This document shows, piece after piece, positions 5,515 through 5,869 of a DNA stretch of 5,869 nucleotides. A model generated the notes under the pieces. The model worked only from the letters and a program-made list of their open reading frames with translations, ran no database searches and was not told where the DNA came from. Every line of letters begins with the position of its first letter. The stretch's first letter is position 1. Made by a program: the position numbers and the translations under genes. Source of the DNA: Acidobacteria bacterium RIFCSPHIGHO2_01_FULL_67_28 (GTDB lineage Bacteria; Acidobacteriota; Terriglobia; Acidiferrales; 2-02-FULL-67-57); contig MEKM01000093.1 in the NCBI GenBank assembly GCA_001766965.1, forward strand, positions 1 through 5,869, given 5' to 3'.

Positions 5515-5783
5515 GGTTGCGGCGTCTCCGCTTCGCTGATGTGAATCTCGACCGGCCGGCCGGCGCCTTTCTTCTTCGTCAACCAGCCGCTCATCTCCGC
5601 GGCCAGGCGCTCGCGGTTGACGCGGAAGCCGGCCTCCAGCACGCCCTCGGCCCGCGGCAGGGTGTCGTCGAAAGCGGCGTCCCCGGTGAAGCGCCGCATG
5701 GCGAAGCTGTCCAGCCACTCCAGCGGGCAGGGCCGCCGCTCGCCGTCGCTCACCACTTCGACTTTCAGCCGCCGCGCAAACAC
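5511..5783 (-). CDS. Small protein of unknown function, coupled to the aminotransferase gene
   Basis: The 90-residue product begins at a GTG (5783-5781), the only start before an in-frame TAA at 5792-5790, and its TGA overlaps the aminotransferase ATG by 4 nt (ATGA). That overlap implies translational coupling and co-expression. I do not recognise the family. It has no signal peptide, membrane segment or cysteine pair (one Cys at 19). It starts with a beta-like stretch (RLKVEVVSDGE, 5-15), has a central WLDSFAMRRFTGDAAFDD (24-41), a probable helix FRVNRERLAAEMSGWLTKKK (53-72), and a strand VEIHISEAE near the end (78-86). It is charged and likely cytoplasmic. The reality of the gene rests on the precise overlap, on protein-like composition, and on the absence of a better frame in the 270 nt. 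A shorter start at Met29 (5699) is possible. Confidence 0.7.
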   Translation of the reverse strand: MFARRLKVEVVSDGERRPCPLEWLDSFAMRRFTGDAAFDDTLPRAEGVLEAGFRVNRERLAAEMSGWLTKKKGAGRPVEIHISEAETPQP

Positions 5784-5788
5784 ACCGG

Positions 5789-5817
5789 ATTATGCCTCAC
5801 GAGCCGCGCCCCCACAA
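5789..5817 (-). promoter_or_regulatory. Candidate promoter of the small gene and aminotransferase
   Basis: On the minus strand, TTGTGG (5817-5812) is followed by 17 bp and CATAAT (5794-5789; 5 of 6 bases of the -10 consensus). Transcription would start at about 5783-5782, on the GTG start codon itself, so the message could be leaderless. A GAGG lies 11 nt before the GTG, and if that site is used the promoter must be further upstream. The rest of 5784-5869 shows no gene. Confidence 0.3.
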
Positions 5818-5869
5818 CGGCCAAATTGTCGCCCCGCCGGTTCGCTTGTTGCCCTGTCATCCTGCCTGC

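Noticed and set aside
4330..5544. A 404-codon plus-strand frame opposite the aminotransferase
   Set aside because: The minus-strand frame has full-length AGXT-family motifs; the plus-strand product is Arg/His/Gln-rich with no recognisable domain.
5515..5718. N-terminal extension of the aminotransferase from ATG 5718
   Set aside because: The added 68 residues are Arg/Gly-rich and unlike the family, and they overlap the 90-aa gene in another frame. The ATGA junction at 5514-5511 explains the start better.
5784..5869. A start of a dispersed intergenic repeat at the right edge (TGTCATCCTG)
   Set aside because: The sequence resembles the beginning of a repeat seen in some bacterial intergenic regions, but it diverges immediately and the window ends, so it cannot be supported.
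1..5869. CRISPR array, insertion sequence, prophage, toxin-antitoxin or defence system
   Set aside because: No regularly spaced repeats, transposase, integrase, nuclease or short toxin/antitoxin pair with recognisable motifs is present. The gene content looks like ordinary chromosome.

Overview
The window is GC-rich, densely coded DNA with six protein genes I can support, one of them cut by the left edge. The organism is most likely a member of the Acidobacteriota. This is an inference from a large outer-membrane receptor that opens with a carboxypeptidase-regulatory-like domain (a class strongly expanded in that phylum), from the high GC content, and from the mix of housekeeping genes. No rRNA or other taxonomic marker is present. 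I see no tRNA, insertion sequence, CRISPR array, phage gene or attachment site.

Layout: positions 1-1945 (minus strand) hold the first 648 residues of a TonB-dependent receptor with a signal peptide; its C-terminus lies outside the window. A 144-bp divergent intergenic region follows. It carries a good sigma-70-type promoter for the receptor (TTGACA, 17 bp, TAGGCT on the minus strand) and, overlapping it, a weaker candidate promoter for the rightward genes. Rightward come queF (7-cyano-7-deazaguanine reductase, queuosine synthesis), a possible 19-codon leader ORF, a single-domain STAS protein (anti-sigma-factor antagonist type), a monofunctional proline dehydrogenase, and a small exported protein of unknown function with a strong ribosome binding site. 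The gaps between these genes are 76, 25 and 73 nt, so partial co-transcription is plausible.

The right part is on the minus strand. A small gene of unknown function (90 aa) overlaps by 4 nt (ATGA) the start of a class V PLP aminotransferase of the alanine-glyoxylate/serine-pyruvate type, so the two are probably one translationally coupled unit. This unit converges on the small exported-protein gene, with only 14 nt between the two stop codons and a GC-rich inverted repeat over the junction.

Functional picture: proline dehydrogenase and the aminotransferase point to amino-acid catabolism or glyoxylate/serine metabolism. QueF belongs to tRNA modification and STAS to regulation. I see no single pathway joining them and no convincing new multi-gene system. 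The points most worth a second look are the overlapping divergent promoters with a symmetric inverted repeat, the leader ORF before the STAS gene, and the uncharacterised gene coupled to the aminotransferase.
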